From an uncultured Muribaculaceae bacterium (lineage in GTDB: Bacteria > Bacteroidota > Bacteroidia > Bacteroidales > Muribaculaceae): a DNA stretch of 59,931 nt. Positions 59,901 to 59,931 of this stretch are shown here, piece after piece. Under the pieces are notes generated by a model, which did no database searches, was not told the DNA's origin, and saw only the letters and a program-made list of their open reading frames with translations. The DNA is taken from NCBI GenBank assembly GCA_910585755.1, contig CAJUFH010000013.1:1-59931 (forward strand). The letters run 5' to 3'. The translations under genes were made by a program, and so were the position numbers. Positions within the stretch are counted from its first letter, which is position 1. Every line of letters starts with the position of its first letter.

Positions 59901-59931
59901 CTGGTGGGTATGGTGTACCATCGCGTTTGCA
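59869..59931 (+). CDS. Start of a membrane protein gene, cut by the window end
   Basis: An open frame begins with ATG and reads MKNKIYRSKIDWWVWC, then TIAFA to the window edge, 21 codons in all. The IYRSKIDWW start followed by a hydrophobic segment resembles small PH-domain membrane proteins of Bacteroidales, which I recall only from general pattern. It overlaps the last 32 bases of the four-helix-bundle gene in another frame, and no ribosome site other than the C-rich repeat precedes it. If real, its expression depends on the inserted repeat DNA. Confidence 0.5.
   Translation, partial: MKNKIYRSKIDWWVWCTIAFA

Overview
The window is a stretch of core chromosome from a GC-rich member of the Bacteroidales, probably a Muribaculaceae-type gut bacterium. 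This rests on gene content: a Bacteroidetes-type omega subunit, a complete Bat (aerotolerance) operon, a B12-dependent ribonucleotide reductase, a BioG-BioC fusion, an HU-LysM membrane protein and Rho with a long disordered insert. It also rests on many promoters of the Bacteroidetes type (TTTG, 19-20 bases, TAnnTTTG). The genus is inference. There are no rRNA genes, CRISPR arrays, transposases or SusC/SusD pairs. One tRNA is present, an initiator tRNA-Met.

Layout. 0-3.4 kb: rpoZ and bamD, divergent from a PASTA protein and an RluD-type pseudouridine synthase. 3.4-7 kb: an AT-richer tandem pair of paralogous multi-pass membrane proteins that look like GT-C glycosyltransferases. 7-11.7 kb: AI-2E family permease, MFS transporter, BASS-like transporter, malate dehydrogenase. 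11.8-18.2 kb: class II ribonucleotide reductase, a GH18 protein, a nitroreductase, a secreted protein and a Crp-type regulator. 18.2-29 kb: dnaA, carA-carB and the biotin cluster bioA-bioF-bioGC-bioD, all on the minus strand. 29-35.7 kb: rubrerythrin, thymidine kinase, rho with a long C-rich leader, folP-cdaA and a second Crp-type regulator. 35.7-40.3 kb: a promoter-to-terminator unit without a gene (candidate small RNA or leader), an OmpA-family porin, DAHP synthase-chorismate mutase, and an HU protein overlapping an HU-transmembrane-LysM protein. 40.5-49.1 kb: moxR, DUF58, a DUF4381-like protein, batA-B-C-D-E. 49.2-51.6 kb: a small HTH protein, a universal stress protein, initiator tRNA and a small membrane protein. 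51.6-59 kb: a GH28-GH105 pectin enzyme divergent from rhaB-rhaI-rhaT-rhaD. 59-59.9 kb: a four-helix-bundle gene embedded in arrays of an exact 9-base repeat, ending on the start codon of the next gene.

How genes work together. The GH28-GH105 enzyme can release rhamnose and unsaturated galacturonyl units from rhamnogalacturonan, and the divergent rha operon imports and catabolises rhamnose. The bio genes make pimeloyl-ACP and convert it to dethiobiotin (bioB is not here). The MoxR/DUF58/Bat set forms one envelope complex linked to oxygen tolerance, in keeping with rubrerythrin and the oxygen-independent ribonucleotide reductase.

The most unusual item is the right-hand end: three arrays of a 9-base unit (ATGGGANNN, then TCCCATNNN twice) around a four-helix-bundle gene, with the last array fused to the start codon of the next gene. 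I read it as a candidate non-autonomous mobile element. Others worth a check are the unassigned promoter-terminator RNA at 35.9-36.15 kb, a two-part regulatory module shared by nrdJ and the GH18 gene, and the DNA-binding-to-peptidoglycan architecture of the HU-LysM protein.
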